Shown here: piece by piece, positions 9,730 through 20,359 of the stretch | Position numbering within the stretch: the stretch's first letter is position 1 | Layout of the letters: every line of letters starts with the position of its first letter | NCBI RefSeq assembly: GCF_002211365.1 | Contig: NZ_LOKZ01000012.1 | Coordinates: forward strand, 357,857 to 421,856 | Source: Rhizobium sp. R711 | Lineage (GTDB): Bacteria; Pseudomonadota; Alphaproteobacteria; Rhizobiales; Rhizobiaceae | Length of the DNA stretch: 64,000 nt | Direction of reading: 5' to 3' | Notes under the pieces: generated by a model | Databases searched by the model: none | What the model was told of the DNA's origin: nothing | What the model saw: only the letters and a program-made list of their open reading frames with translations | Translations under genes and position numbers: made by a program

Positions 9730-10840
9730 ACACACTCCGGGCTTTGCCCTTCAAGCAATACGCTTCGATGATCTGGAAGGCTGGATGGATGATGATCCCT
9801 CCGGCCTTTTTGAAGCGATGGAAGCATGCCGGCGGCAGATCATTGAGATCAAGCCGTATCGGACAGGCTCACTCGGCTTGACAGCGCAGCACCTTTTGCC
9901 GTTGCTCGAAGCAGCGCGGAGCGAGAGCATTTCGTCGGCATCCGATGCCCGGGCCTTCTTCCAGTCACACTGTCGACCGTTCAGAATACTCCGCGCCGAT
10001 GGCAATTCGGGTTTCGTCACCGCCTTCTACGAGCCCGAGATTATGGTCTCGGCTATGCCGGATGATGAATATCGCTTTCCCTTCTATCGCCGCCCTGATG
10101 ATCTGATCGATCTTGATGCGGGCAATCGTCCTGCGTGTCTGCCCGAAAGCTACGCCTTCGGGCGGTTGAGCGACGGCAGCATCCAAGCCTATCCGGATCG
10201 GCGCGCGATCGATGAGGGCTTCCTGGCGGGTAGAGGATTGGAGATTGCTTGGGCGAAGTCGAAGGTCGATGTCTTCTTCGTCCATGTTCAAGGTGCCGCG
10301 CGCCTGCGCTACCCTGACGGGAGCATCGGACGTATCACCTATGCCGGGAAGGCGGGACATCCCTTCTCGGCGATCGGCAAACTACTCATCGAGCGCGGAG
10401 AAATCGAACGATCCGAGATTTCAATGCAGACCATTCGACGGTGGCTCGGCGCCCATCCGCATCAGGTGGACGAGATTCTGTGGCACAATCGCTCCTACAT
10501 TTTCTTCCGTGAGGTCCCGGCAGCAGATCTGGACGCCGGCCCTGTTGCTGCGGCAAAAGTACCGCTGATTGCCGGACGTTCGCTGGCCGTCGATCGGCTC
10601 ATTCACACTTTTGGCTTCCCGTTTTTCATTCGCTCCGAAGATCTCGTCGATCTCGATGGAGGCAAGCCGTTCGCGCGATTAATGCTTGCTCTCGACACCG
10701 GCTCCGCCATCGTCGGGCCGGCGAGGGGTGATATTTTCACCGGATCGGGGGATCAGGCAGGAGAGCTCGCTGGAACGGTGCGCCATGATGCCGACTTCGT
10801 CGTCCTGCTTCCCAATGCAGCCGCAGCGAGGTTCGCTTGA
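9722..10840 (+). CDS. mltA: membrane-bound lytic murein transglycosylase A family protein
   Basis: MltA enzymes cleave peptidoglycan glycan strands with formation of 1,6-anhydroMurNAc. The 372 residues have the MltA barrel region (VTAFYEPEIMVSAMPDDEYR, then VDVFFVHVQGAARLRYPDGS and GRITYAGKAGHPFSAIGKLL) and the C-terminal 3D domain with LALDTGSAIVGPARGDIFTG (three conserved aspartates). The ATG at 9722 lies inside the end of the upstream gene. Neither this start nor the upstream in-frame sequence encodes a recognisable signal peptide or lipobox, which is odd for a periplasmic enzyme. The end overlaps the next gene by one base. Confidence 0.93.
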   Translation: MSEHTPGFALQAIRFDDLEGWMDDDPSGLFEAMEACRRQIIEIKPYRTGSLGLTAQHLLPLLEAARSESISSASDARAFFQSHCRPFRILRADGNSGFVTAFYEPEIMVSAMPDDEYRFPFYRRPDDLIDLDAGNRPACLPESYAFGRLSDGSIQAYPDRRAIDEGFLAGRGLEIAWAKSKVDVFFVHVQGAARLRYPDGSIGRITYAGKAGHPFSAIGKLLIERGEIERSEISMQTIRRWLGAHPHQVDEILWHNRSYIFFREVPAADLDAGPVAAAKVPLIAGRSLAVDRLIHTFGFPFFIRSEDLVDLDGGKPFARLMLALDTGSAIVGPARGDIFTGSGDQAGELAGTVRHDADFVVLLPNAAAARFA

Positions 10841-11403
10841 TGGCACGAGATCGGAAGCTCAACACCGACGAAAGGATACTTTGGGGCAAGGTCGCGCGGA
10901 GCACACGCCCAATGCCCGGCAAGAAGGATGAACTGGCCGAACTCGACGCGTTTCTGACAGAGGCAGAGGTTGAAAAACAGACCGCAGCAAGCCCGAAGCA
11001 ACCTTCCGAAGGTGAGGCCGAGCCGGCTACTCCGGTAGCTCCTAAAACACGGTCCGGTGTCCACCACCCGCTTGAAAGGCCGGTTAAGCGCAAGATCGCC
11101 AAAGGCCGACTGCCATTGGAAGCTCGAATCGACCTGCATGGGCTGGTCCAAAGCGAAGCTCATATATTGCTTCTCGAATTCCTGATGCGAGCCCACGAGC
11201 GAGGGATGAGACATGTCCTCGTGATTACCGGTAAGGGCAGTTCACTCGGCAGCGAAGGTGCTCTGAAGCGCGCCGTCCCGATGTGGTTCTCGAAGCCGGA
11301 GTTTCGGTATTTCATCTCGTCTTATGAAACGGCAGCCCACCATCACGGCGGCGAGGGCGCCCTCTACATCCGGTTGTCACGCCGCCACGGAGAGAGATCG
11401 TGA
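10840..11403 (+). CDS. Smr-domain protein (MutS2-type endonuclease/RNase domain)
   Basis: 187 residues. Residues 1-90 are charged and probably disordered, with a conserved LNTDERILWGKVARSTRPMPG block. Residues 93-187 form an Smr domain with the nuclease-type motifs IDLHGL (98-102) and VITGKG (128-133), followed by GALKRAVPMWF. Stand-alone Smr proteins are nucleases, in some cases acting on RNA in ribosome rescue (family knowledge); the target here is unknown. A TTG three bases upstream is also possible, but the ATG overlapping the mltA stop (TGATG) is preferred. The stop overlaps the next gene. Confidence 0.9.
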   Translation: MARDRKLNTDERILWGKVARSTRPMPGKKDELAELDAFLTEAEVEKQTAASPKQPSEGEAEPATPVAPKTRSGVHHPLERPVKRKIAKGRLPLEARIDLHGLVQSEAHILLLEFLMRAHERGMRHVLVITGKGSSLGSEGALKRAVPMWFSKPEFRYFISSYETAAHHHGGEGALYIRLSRRHGERS

Positions 11404-11777
11404 CGCCGTTCGGTGAGGCTGTCCGTAAGTTACGCGAACGCAAGGGCGTCTCGCAAAAACAGATGGCGGCGGCTCTCAATGTGTCCCCAGCCTATCTGTC
11501 GGCACTCGAACACGGACGACGCGGTTTGCCGACGTTCGATTTGCTGCAGCGTATCGCCGGCTACTTCAACATTATCTGGGATGAGGCGGAAGAACTCTTC
11601 CTTTTGGCCCGCTCCTCGGACCCCCGCGTGGTCGTGGATACGTCGGGATTATCGGCCGAACATACCGCATTTGCGAACCTTCTTGCGGGGCGTATACGCG
11701 ATCTTGACCAAACGACGCTTGGCGAACTGAGGAGCATTCTCGAAAACGGCGGAAAAGCGGACGGAAAACGGTCATAA
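11400..11777 (+). CDS. XRE-family helix-turn-helix transcriptional regulator
   Basis: 125 residues with an N-terminal HTH_3 domain (about 5-60): VRKLRERKGVSQKQMAAAL is the first helices, and VSPAYLSALEHGRRGLPTF contains the recognition helix. The C-terminal half is helical with no recognised domain. The start is GTG at 11400 overlapping the smr stop (GTGA), so Tim44-like, mltA, smr and this gene form one translationally coupled unit ending 133 bp before gyrB. Its targets are unknown. No clear inverted repeat suggesting autoregulation was seen. Confidence 0.9.
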   Translation: MTPFGEAVRKLRERKGVSQKQMAAALNVSPAYLSALEHGRRGLPTFDLLQRIAGYFNIIWDEAEELFLLARSSDPRVVVDTSGLSAEHTAFANLLAGRIRDLDQTTLGELRSILENGGKADGKRS

Positions 11778-11862
11778 TCCCCTGATTTATAGCCAGTTTG
11801 AGCGTGCTGGCATTGGGAACTTGGATCAAAACCCTATATTCTGGCATGTAAAAGGCAGGTGA

Positions 11863-14346
<2,484 letters not shown>

Positions 14347-14373
14347 GCTACGCAACACGAGATGCGTGTCTTC

Positions 14374-14402
14374 AAGGCCCCACGCTTCGACGCGTGGGCC
14401 TT
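14374..14402. terminator. bidirectional terminator between gyrB and the nitroreductase gene
   Basis: AAGGCCCCACGC (14374-14385), 6-nt loop, GCGTGGGCCTT (14392-14402). The stem is 11 bp with one bulged C. It lies between convergent genes. Confidence 0.75.
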
Positions 14403-14412
14403 GTCGCAAGGA

Positions 14413-15006
14413 CTAGTTCGCGATGAACTTGCCTCGAAACGCCACCTCCGAAAGAGGTTTGCGCTGGCTCGGGACTTCCCGTTCCTGATTCCGCTCCGAA
14501 AGCACGCTCTTGTCAGCAAGGCGCCCGACCGCGATGCCTGCCTCGACCCGATAGCCCTCGGGAACCGAAAAGGTTTTTTGGATCTCCTCGTGCTTGATAC
14601 CGCCCATGCCGTGGGCGTAGAAACCCGAAAGCCGAGCCTGAAGCGCGAGATACCCCCAAGCGGTACCGGCGTCGAACGAATGCGTGTAGCTCGTCCTTCC
14701 TTCGGAGAAATCGCCGTTGAACCCCCTTGAGACAACGTAGATCAGGGCCGAAGCATTCTTTGCCCACTCCTGATTGGATTCGACGAGGAGCCCGACGAAT
14801 TTGTCCCAATCCTCGGAGCCATTGAGCGCATAAATGAATCGCCAGGGCTGTTGGTTGGCGGATGACGGTGCCCAATGCGCGGCGTCCAGGATCGTCAGAA
14901 GCTCTGTTTCATCGATCACTTCGCCGGTAAAAGCACGCGGCGACCACCGCTCCAGGAACAACGGATTGATTGGGTATTGGGATTCGCGATTGTTGCTCTT
15001 TGTCAT
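14413..15006 (-). CDS. nitroreductase-family FMN oxidoreductase
   Basis: 197 residues of the nitroreductase fold: the FMN-phosphate region RWSPRAFTGEVIDE, then HWAPSSANQQPWRFIYA (the SSxNxQPW flavin signature), and GTAWGYLALQARLSGFYAHG in the second half. Family members reduce nitro groups, quinones or flavins with NAD(P)H; the physiological substrate cannot be told. It is 21 bp downstream of the DUF2218 gene on the same strand and likely co-transcribed with it. The glutathionyl-hydroquinone reductase gene starts divergently, so the locus may handle quinones or xenobiotics (inference). Confidence 0.9.
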   Translation of the reverse strand: MTKSNNRESQYPINPLFLERWSPRAFTGEVIDETELLTILDAAHWAPSSANQQPWRFIYALNGSEDWDKFVGLLVESNQEWAKNASALIYVVSRGFNGDFSEGRTSYTHSFDAGTAWGYLALQARLSGFYAHGMGGIKHEEIQKTFSVPEGYRVEAGIAVGRLADKSVLSERNQEREVPSQRKPLSEVAFRGKFIAN

Positions 15007-15027
15007 GGCTCTTCCGAGTGTGGTTTG

Positions 15028-15312
15028 TCAGGCATTCCAAGTAATCTGGAGCTCTTCACGGAAAGCAAATCGCTTCAAATGGTCGGCGACGACAGTCTCA
15101 TATCGCTCAAGCTGTGACAGCTCGGCGACCGATAGCGTCACATGAAGCGCAGCCGCATCGGCCACAAACGTCACCTCCGCGGTGTCACTGAAGGGCACGC
15201 GACCATGCTCTGCCGTGAATTCCACGGCAAACTTGTGGCCCCAGTGCTTGCAGAGTTGCTGAAGATATTTGCTGGCGTGTGTGGTAGCGACCGTAGATGT
15301 TGAAACAGGCAT
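15028..15312 (-). CDS. DUF2218 family protein
   Basis: 94-residue cytosolic protein of DUF2218, a family of unknown function. In siderophore loci of other bacteria DUF2218 members accompany iron-siderophore reductases. Conserved features seen here: an N-terminal region ending KYLQQLCKHWGHKFAVEF, then FSDTAEVTFVADAAALHVTL, and an ERYETVVADHLKRFAFRE tail. The frame is open further upstream, but the ATG at 15312 has GGAG eight bases before it and gives the family's usual length. Probably in an operon with the nitroreductase gene. Confidence 0.83.
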   Translation of the reverse strand: MPVSTSTVATTHASKYLQQLCKHWGHKFAVEFTAEHGRVPFSDTAEVTFVADAAALHVTLSVAELSQLERYETVVADHLKRFAFREELQITWNA

Positions 15313-15470
15313 ATCAAGCTCCATCTCGCCTGTCTTAGGCCCCATCCAATCGACTTGGCAAGCGAGCTTTGCTCCGCGGTCGGTGGACAATCTGTTTCAA
15401 CAATGGTGGCCTCCCGCTCGCGTAAAAGCACGCTAAGTTTGCCCAAAATCAGCAATCAGAGGAAAGCGTC

Positions 15471-16424
15471 TTGCTCGTAAATGGCAAATGGACGGAAGAT
15501 TGGCAGCCGGTACAGGCGAAGGATGAGAAGGGCGGCTTTGTTCGCCAGACGTCTAGCTTCCGCAATTGGGTAACGCGGGACGGTGCTGCAGGCCCCACGG
15601 GAGAAGGCGGCTTTAAAGCCGAGACGGGGCGCTACCACCTCTACGTCGCCTACATCTGCCCTTGGGCGTCGCGAACACTGATCGGCAGAAAGCTGAAGGG
15701 GCTCGAATCGGCCATCTCGGTTTCCATCGTCGAGCCCGCATTGACGAAGCAGGGCTGGCGGTTCGGCGATTATCAGGGGGCAACGCAGGACCATATCCAG
15801 GGCGCAACCTATATGCATGAGATCTATACCAGCGCAGCGCCGGATTTTACCGGGCGCGCGACAGTGCCCGTGCTCTGGGACAAACAGTTGCAGACGATCG
15901 TCAACAACGAGTCATCTGACATCCTGCGGATGATGAATGACGGTTTCGACGATCTTGCTCGCAATCCGATTGATCTTTATCCCATTGCTCATCGTCCTGA
16001 GATCGATGCTTTCAACGAGCGGATCTATTCGAGCCTCAACAACGGCGTCTACCGTGCAGGCTTTGCCACCACACAGCTTGCCTATGAGGAAGCGTTTGCC
16101 GGCGTATTCGAGTGCCTCGACTGGGTGGAGAAAGAGCTCGGCGCTCGGCCCTTCTTGTTTGCCGATCACCCGACCGAGAGCGACATTCGCCTATTTGTGA
16201 CGCTGGCGCGCTTCGATGTCGCCTATCACGGGCTGTTCAAATGCAATCTGCGGCGTCTTTCCGACTACGCCAATCTTCGCCGCTTCTGCCGGCGGATGCT
16301 CGACTGGCCGGGTATCGCCGAAACGGTCAATTTCGACCATATCAAGCGCGGCTACTATTCGATCGAAAGCCTCAACCCGACGAGAATCGTACCGGCAGGA
16401 CCCGATCTGGGCGAAATTTTCTGA
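15471..16424 (+). CDS. glutathionyl-hydroquinone reductase (Xi-class glutathione S-transferase)
   Basis: Reductively removes glutathione from glutathionyl-hydroquinones. The 317 residues have the Xi-class marker YICPWASR with the redox Cys63 in CPWA, the glutathione-site NNESSDILRM, an all-helical C-terminal domain, and the class-specific C-terminal YYSIESLNPTRIVPAGP. The start is TTG at 15471 with AGAGGA eight bases upstream; no nearer ATG would keep the N-terminal MLVNGKW. It is divergent from the DUF2218-nitroreductase pair with a 158-bp shared upstream region. Related to E. coli YqjG and Phanerochaete/Sphingobium enzymes. Confidence 0.93.
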   Translation: MLVNGKWTEDWQPVQAKDEKGGFVRQTSSFRNWVTRDGAAGPTGEGGFKAETGRYHLYVAYICPWASRTLIGRKLKGLESAISVSIVEPALTKQGWRFGDYQGATQDHIQGATYMHEIYTSAAPDFTGRATVPVLWDKQLQTIVNNESSDILRMMNDGFDDLARNPIDLYPIAHRPEIDAFNERIYSSLNNGVYRAGFATTQLAYEEAFAGVFECLDWVEKELGARPFLFADHPTESDIRLFVTLARFDVAYHGLFKCNLRRLSDYANLRRFCRRMLDWPGIAETVNFDHIKRGYYSIESLNPTRIVPAGPDLGEIF

Positions 16425-16522
16425 AGGAGCGTACCGCTTCGGCAAAAAGCCATAATGACACCGGTGAATATCTCGTTCATAGGTGATCAATAAAGCGTCG
16501 ATCTTGCTGAGGAGGAAATGTC

Positions 16523-17365
16523 ATGAAGCTTATGCGTGTTGGAGAGGTTGGTCGCGAAAAGCCGGCGATACTCGATTCCGATGGCAAGATCCGCGATCTG
16601 TCGGCGCACGTTTCGGACATTGGCGGCGATGCGATCTCACCTGAGGGCCTGGCTAAGCTGAAGGCTGTCGATCCGAAGGGCCTGCCCGAACTTGCACCGG
16701 GTCGCATTGGCGCCTGTGTTGCCGGCACCGGAAAGTTCATCTGCATCGGCCTCAATTTCTCCGATCACGCTGCCGAAACCGGAGCTACCGTGCCGCCGGA
16801 GCCCGTCATCTTCATGAAGGCGACATCGGCGATCGTGGGCCCGAACGACAATGTCTTTATCCCTCGCGGCTCGGAGAAGACCGATTGGGAAGTGGAACTC
16901 GGTGTCGTCATCGGTAAGACAGCGAAGTATGTCAGCGAAGCCGACGCGCTTGATTATGTTGCCGGCTACTGCGTTTCCCACGACGTCTCGGAGCGTGCCT
17001 TCCAGACCGAGCGCGCCGGCCAGTGGACCAAGGGAAAGTCCTGCGACACGTTCGGTCCGATCGGCCCCTGGCTCGTGACCAAGGACGAGATCGCCGACCC
17101 GCAAAACCTCGGCATGTGGCTGAAGGTTAATGGCGAAACCATGCAGAACGGCTCGTCGAAAACGATGGTTTATGGCGTAGCCTTTGTGGTGTCCTACCTC
17201 AGCCAGTTCATGTCACTGCATCCGGGCGACGTGATCTCGACGGGCACGCCCCCGGGCGTCGGCATGGGCATGAAGCCGCCGCGTTTCCTCAAGGCTGGCG
17301 ATGTCGTGGAGCTCGGTATCGAAGGTTTGGGCACGCAAAAGCAGACCTTCCTGGCCGATCGCTGA
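16523..17365 (+). CDS. fumarylacetoacetate hydrolase family protein
   Basis: 280 residues. The N-terminal 70-residue lid begins MKLMRVGEVGREKPAI, and the FAH catalytic fold has CIGLNFSDHAAETG, PVIFMKATSAIVGPND, the metal-binding DWEVELGVVIGK (acidic ligands) and GYCVSHDVSER. It ends with VISTGTPPGVGMGMKPP. Members cleave or isomerise C-C bonds in 2-oxo acids or acylpyruvates; the substrate here is not determinable (older databases would call it ureidoglycolate lyase or HHED isomerase). GGAGGA lies ahead of the ATG. It follows the GST-like gene by 98 bp. Confidence 0.92.
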   Translation: MKLMRVGEVGREKPAILDSDGKIRDLSAHVSDIGGDAISPEGLAKLKAVDPKGLPELAPGRIGACVAGTGKFICIGLNFSDHAAETGATVPPEPVIFMKATSAIVGPNDNVFIPRGSEKTDWEVELGVVIGKTAKYVSEADALDYVAGYCVSHDVSERAFQTERAGQWTKGKSCDTFGPIGPWLVTKDEIADPQNLGMWLKVNGETMQNGSSKTMVYGVAFVVSYLSQFMSLHPGDVISTGTPPGVGMGMKPPRFLKAGDVVELGIEGLGTQKQTFLADR

Positions 17366-17404
17366 GGTCCGTTCTGCGATCATTAAACATTCGAGCGCAC
17401 CATC

Positions 17405-17437
17405 ATGCCGGGGGAGATTTCCTCGGCATTTCTTTTT
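17405..17437 (+). terminator. intrinsic terminator after the FAH-family gene
   Basis: ATGCCG (17405-17410) pairs with CGGCAT (17424-17429), with weaker inner pairing, followed by TTTCTTTTT. Confidence 0.7.
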
Positions 17438-17572
17438 GCGGTGCGGATGGCAATGTTGCTGCGCAACAAAAACCTGTTAATCTGCGTTAAGGTGCCAGCA
17501 CGTCGTTGGAAGGAATCCCGTGCCCTTTTCAATCGGCGTCGTCTTCCAGATTAGAGAAAGGTGGCGCATCTC

Positions 17573-18850
17573 ATGTTTTATCAGCTTTATGAATTGAACC
17601 ATGCTGCATTGGCGCCATATCGTGCTTTCGCCGATATCATGCGCATGGTCTATGCCAATCCGTTCAATCCAATTTCGCAGACGCCCTGGGGGCGTACGGT
17701 GGCGGCAAGTCTCGAAATGTTCGAGCGTACGACCCGTCGCTACGGCAAGCCTTCGTTTGATCTGACCGATACCGTCATTGGCGACCGAAAGGTTGCGGTG
17801 CGGGAAGAGATCGTATGGTCGCGGGCCTTCTGCAATCTGCTCCATTTCGCGCGCAACGTTCCAAGCGGTCATGCACCCGATCCCCGCATACTTATCGTGG
17901 CGCCCATGTCCGGTCACTATGCGACGCTGCTGCGTGGTACGGTCGAAGCGCTGCTGCCAAGCGCCGACATCTACATCACGGACTGGATAGATGCCCGTAT
18001 GGTGCCGATGACGGAAGGCACCTTCGATTTTGACGACTACGTCGACTATGTCATCGAGATGCTGCGCTTCCTCGGTCCGGATACGCATGTGATTGCGGTC
18101 TGTCAGCCTTCCGTGCCGGTCCTCGCGGCCGCTGCCGTGATGGAAGCGGAGAACGACCCGTTCTCGCCTTCCTCGATGACCCTGATGGGCGGGCCGATCG
18201 ACACACGCATCAATCCGACAGCTGTCAACCAGCTTGCCAAGGAACGGTCGCTGGAGTGGTTTGCGGATAATGTCATCATGAACGTGCCTTGGCCGCAGCC
18301 GGGCTTCATGCGCCCGGTCTACCCCGGCTTCCTGCAATTGTCCGGCTTCATGTCGATGAACCTCGATCGGCACGTGATAGCGCACAAGGAATTCTTCATG
18401 CACCTTGTGAAGAACGATGGCGAGCCGGCCGAAAAGCACCGTGACTTCTACGACGAATATCTCGCCGTCATGGATTTGACGGCAGAGTTTTACCTTCAGA
18501 CGGTCGACCAGGTGTTCATCAAGCACTCCCTGCCGAAGGGCGAACTCCTCCACCGTGGCAAGCTCGTCGATCCTACTGCGATCCGCAACGTGGCACTTCT
18601 CACGGTAGAAGGGGAGAACGACGATATCTCCGGCGTCGGCCAGACAAGGGCCGCGCAGACGATCTGTGTCAACATTCCCGAAAATATGCGCATGCACTAT
18701 CTGCAGCCCGATGTCGGCCACTACGGCGTCTTCAACGGCTCTCGCTTCCGCAGGGAAATCGCGCCGCGCATCGTCAACTTCGTGAAGGAACACGCGCGGA
18801 CAGGAAAGCCTGTCGTAAAGAGGGTTATCAAGGGCGGAAAATCCAGTTAA
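17573..18850 (+). CDS. phaZ: intracellular polyhydroxyalkanoate (PHB) depolymerase
   Basis: Mobilises stored poly-3-hydroxybutyrate in the cytoplasm. The 425 residues begin MFYQLYELNHAALAPYRAFA, the family N-terminus. The nucleophile motif is HVIAVCQPSVP with Cys177 in place of the usual lipase serine, as known for PhaZa1-type enzymes. The acid is probably in EGENDDISG and the histidine in DVGHYGVF. An upstream in-frame GTG at 17561 is less likely because it sits on the ribosome-site region. PHB turnover is central to rhizobial carbon storage. A GTTGC-TGC-GCAAC inverted repeat lies in the upstream region at about 17454. Confidence 0.94.
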   Translation: MFYQLYELNHAALAPYRAFADIMRMVYANPFNPISQTPWGRTVAASLEMFERTTRRYGKPSFDLTDTVIGDRKVAVREEIVWSRAFCNLLHFARNVPSGHAPDPRILIVAPMSGHYATLLRGTVEALLPSADIYITDWIDARMVPMTEGTFDFDDYVDYVIEMLRFLGPDTHVIAVCQPSVPVLAAAAVMEAENDPFSPSSMTLMGGPIDTRINPTAVNQLAKERSLEWFADNVIMNVPWPQPGFMRPVYPGFLQLSGFMSMNLDRHVIAHKEFFMHLVKNDGEPAEKHRDFYDEYLAVMDLTAEFYLQTVDQVFIKHSLPKGELLHRGKLVDPTAIRNVALLTVEGENDDISGVGQTRAAQTICVNIPENMRMHYLQPDVGHYGVFNGSRFRREIAPRIVNFVKEHARTGKPVVKRVIKGGKSS

Positions 18851-18995
18851 TTTAGGGTCGCCTGAATTAGTGATTTCATTTCAATGCGTTGTCCGATTTG
18901 GACACGCCTCGCCTTGAAGCGGGCCAGGGGTGTAACCACATCGATTCCAGCGTTCGGTATCTCGCCGGACGCGGAAAATGCGAGGACACCGCACG

Positions 18996-19430
18996 ATGAA
19001 CCAGTCAGCATTGCTTCGCCCGGATTGGACTCCGGCTACCATTGCCCTGATGATCCTCGGCTTCGTGGTTTTCTGGCCTCTGGGTCTCGCCATGCTCGCC
19101 TACATCATCTTCGGGGAGCGTCTGCGCGGTTTCAAGCGCGACGCCAACAGCGCCGCCGATGGATTCTTTGCCGGCTGCCGACGTTCGCATGGCCGCTATC
19201 GCCCGCATTTCTCGACGGGCAATGTCGCTTTCGATGATTGGCGCAAGGCCGAGCTCGACCGGCTGGAAGAGGAACGCCGCAAGCTTGATGAGATGCGTGA
19301 GGAATTCGATTCTTACGTACGCGAGCTGCGCCGCGCCAAGGACCAGGAAGAGTTTGACCGCTTCATGCGCGATCGTAAGAACGCCAAGCGTGACGACAAC
19401 GGGCCGGTAGCAGAATACCAGACTCCCTAA
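18996..19430 (+). CDS. DUF2852 family membrane protein
   Basis: 144 residues. One hydrophobic segment at about 17-42 (ATIALMILGFVVFWPLGLAM) is followed by a glycine-rich patch and a strongly charged predicted coiled coil, EELDR-type repeats from AELDRLEEERRKLDEM to REFDRFMRDRK-like sequence. DUF2852 is an alphaproteobacterial family of unknown function. The ATG at 18996 has GAGGAC nine bases upstream; an earlier ATG at 18978 is possible. It lies between phaZ and a terminator, with its own 145-bp upstream gap. Confidence 0.85.
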   Translation: MNQSALLRPDWTPATIALMILGFVVFWPLGLAMLAYIIFGERLRGFKRDANSAADGFFAGCRRSHGRYRPHFSTGNVAFDDWRKAELDRLEEERRKLDEMREEFDSYVRELRRAKDQEEFDRFMRDRKNAKRDDNGPVAEYQTP

Positions 19431-19460
19431 TTCCAGCACTGTTCAGCACTGAAACTTGAA

Positions 19461-19488
19461 CCGGCATCGATGATGCCGGCTTTTCTTT
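19461..19488 (+). terminator. intrinsic terminator after the DUF2852 gene
   Basis: CCGGCATC (19461-19468), loop GAT, GATGCCGG (19472-19479), then CTTTTCTTT. Confidence 0.85.
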
Positions 19489-19523
19489 GCAAAGAATTCC
19501 CGCGAATCATATAGAAAATTCCC

Positions 19524-20285
19524 ATGTTCCCGCTCCTTGCAAAGCCACGTCGCAGTGCCCGGAAGCCCGCTCCGCCCGAGACCCGGACGCTCGATGTGGC
19601 TGGCCGCCTGATGCCGTTGACGATCAAGCAGCACGAGCGGGCGACCCGTATCACGTTGCGCATCGAACCCGGTGGTCGTGCTCTGAAGATGACGATCCCG
19701 AGCGGACTGGCTCAGCGTGAGGTGAACGCGTTTCTGGACCGTCATCAGGGTTGGTTGCTCACCAAGCTTGCCAAGTTCTCAGCGGACTCCGGCTTGCATG
19801 ACGGAGGCATCATCCTCTTTCGTGGCGTGTCGCACCATATTCATCACACGGGCAGCCTTCGCGGACTGACGGAAGCGATTGTGGTCGATGGCAAGCCTGT
19901 CTTGAAGGTCAGTGGCATGCCCGAGCATCTCGGACGCCGCATAGCAACCTTCCTGAAAAAGGAGGCGAGGGCGGACCTAGAACGGCTGGCAACGCTGCAT
20001 GCCCGTTCGATCAGCGCACCGATCAGGTCGATTTCCATGAAGGATACCCGCAGCCGCTGGGGGTCCTGTTCGTCGGAGGGAAATTTGAGCTTTTCCTGGC
20101 GCATCGTCATGGCGCCGCCGTCCGTCGTCGACTATCTGGCGGCCCATGAAGTGGCCCATCTCAGGGAGATGAACCATGGACCGCGCTTCTGGGCGCTCTG
20201 CACGAAGCTCTGTCCGCACATGGAAGAGGCGAAGGCCTGGTTGAAGCGCCATGGCAGCCAGCTTCACGCCATCGAATTCGACTGA
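19524..20285 (+). CDS. YgjP/M48-type zinc metallopeptidase-like protein
   Basis: 253 residues. The N-terminal half has RATRITLRIEPGGRALKMTIP, typical of the YgjP (DUF45) family, and the C-terminal half has the block DTRSRWGSCSSEGNLSFSWR and zinc motif HEVAH (208-212) followed by NHGPRFW (third ligand His218). The fold is related to wuss/SprT metallopeptidases. No signal peptide is seen, so it is probably cytosolic. The substrate is unknown. It has its own upstream gap behind a terminator and lies 74 bp before trpF. Confidence 0.9.
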   Translation: MFPLLAKPRRSARKPAPPETRTLDVAGRLMPLTIKQHERATRITLRIEPGGRALKMTIPSGLAQREVNAFLDRHQGWLLTKLAKFSADSGLHDGGIILFRGVSHHIHHTGSLRGLTEAIVVDGKPVLKVSGMPEHLGRRIATFLKKEARADLERLATLHARSISAPIRSISMKDTRSRWGSCSSEGNLSFSWRIVMAPPSVVDYLAAHEVAHLREMNHGPRFWALCTKLCPHMEEAKAWLKRHGSQLHAIEFD

Positions 20286-20359
20286 CCAAAGCCTCGCAAA
20301 ATTCAGCTTTTGTCGCGATTTGGCTCGACTCCAAGCGCTTTTCGTGTCACTCCGCTGCC

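Noticed and set aside
17475..17490. Possible CtrA site upstream of phaZ
   Set aside because: The half-sites TTAA and TTAA are spaced by 6 bp, not the required 7.
17477..18793. 438-codon open frame antisense to phaZ
   Set aside because: It is the mirror of strongly codon-biased phaZ; its translation is Arg/His/Asp-rich without any recognisable domain. Such antisense frames are expected at this GC content.
20286..20359. trp leader peptide or attenuator before trpF
   Set aside because: Only 74 bp, with no Trp-codon-rich small frame and no terminator hairpin.
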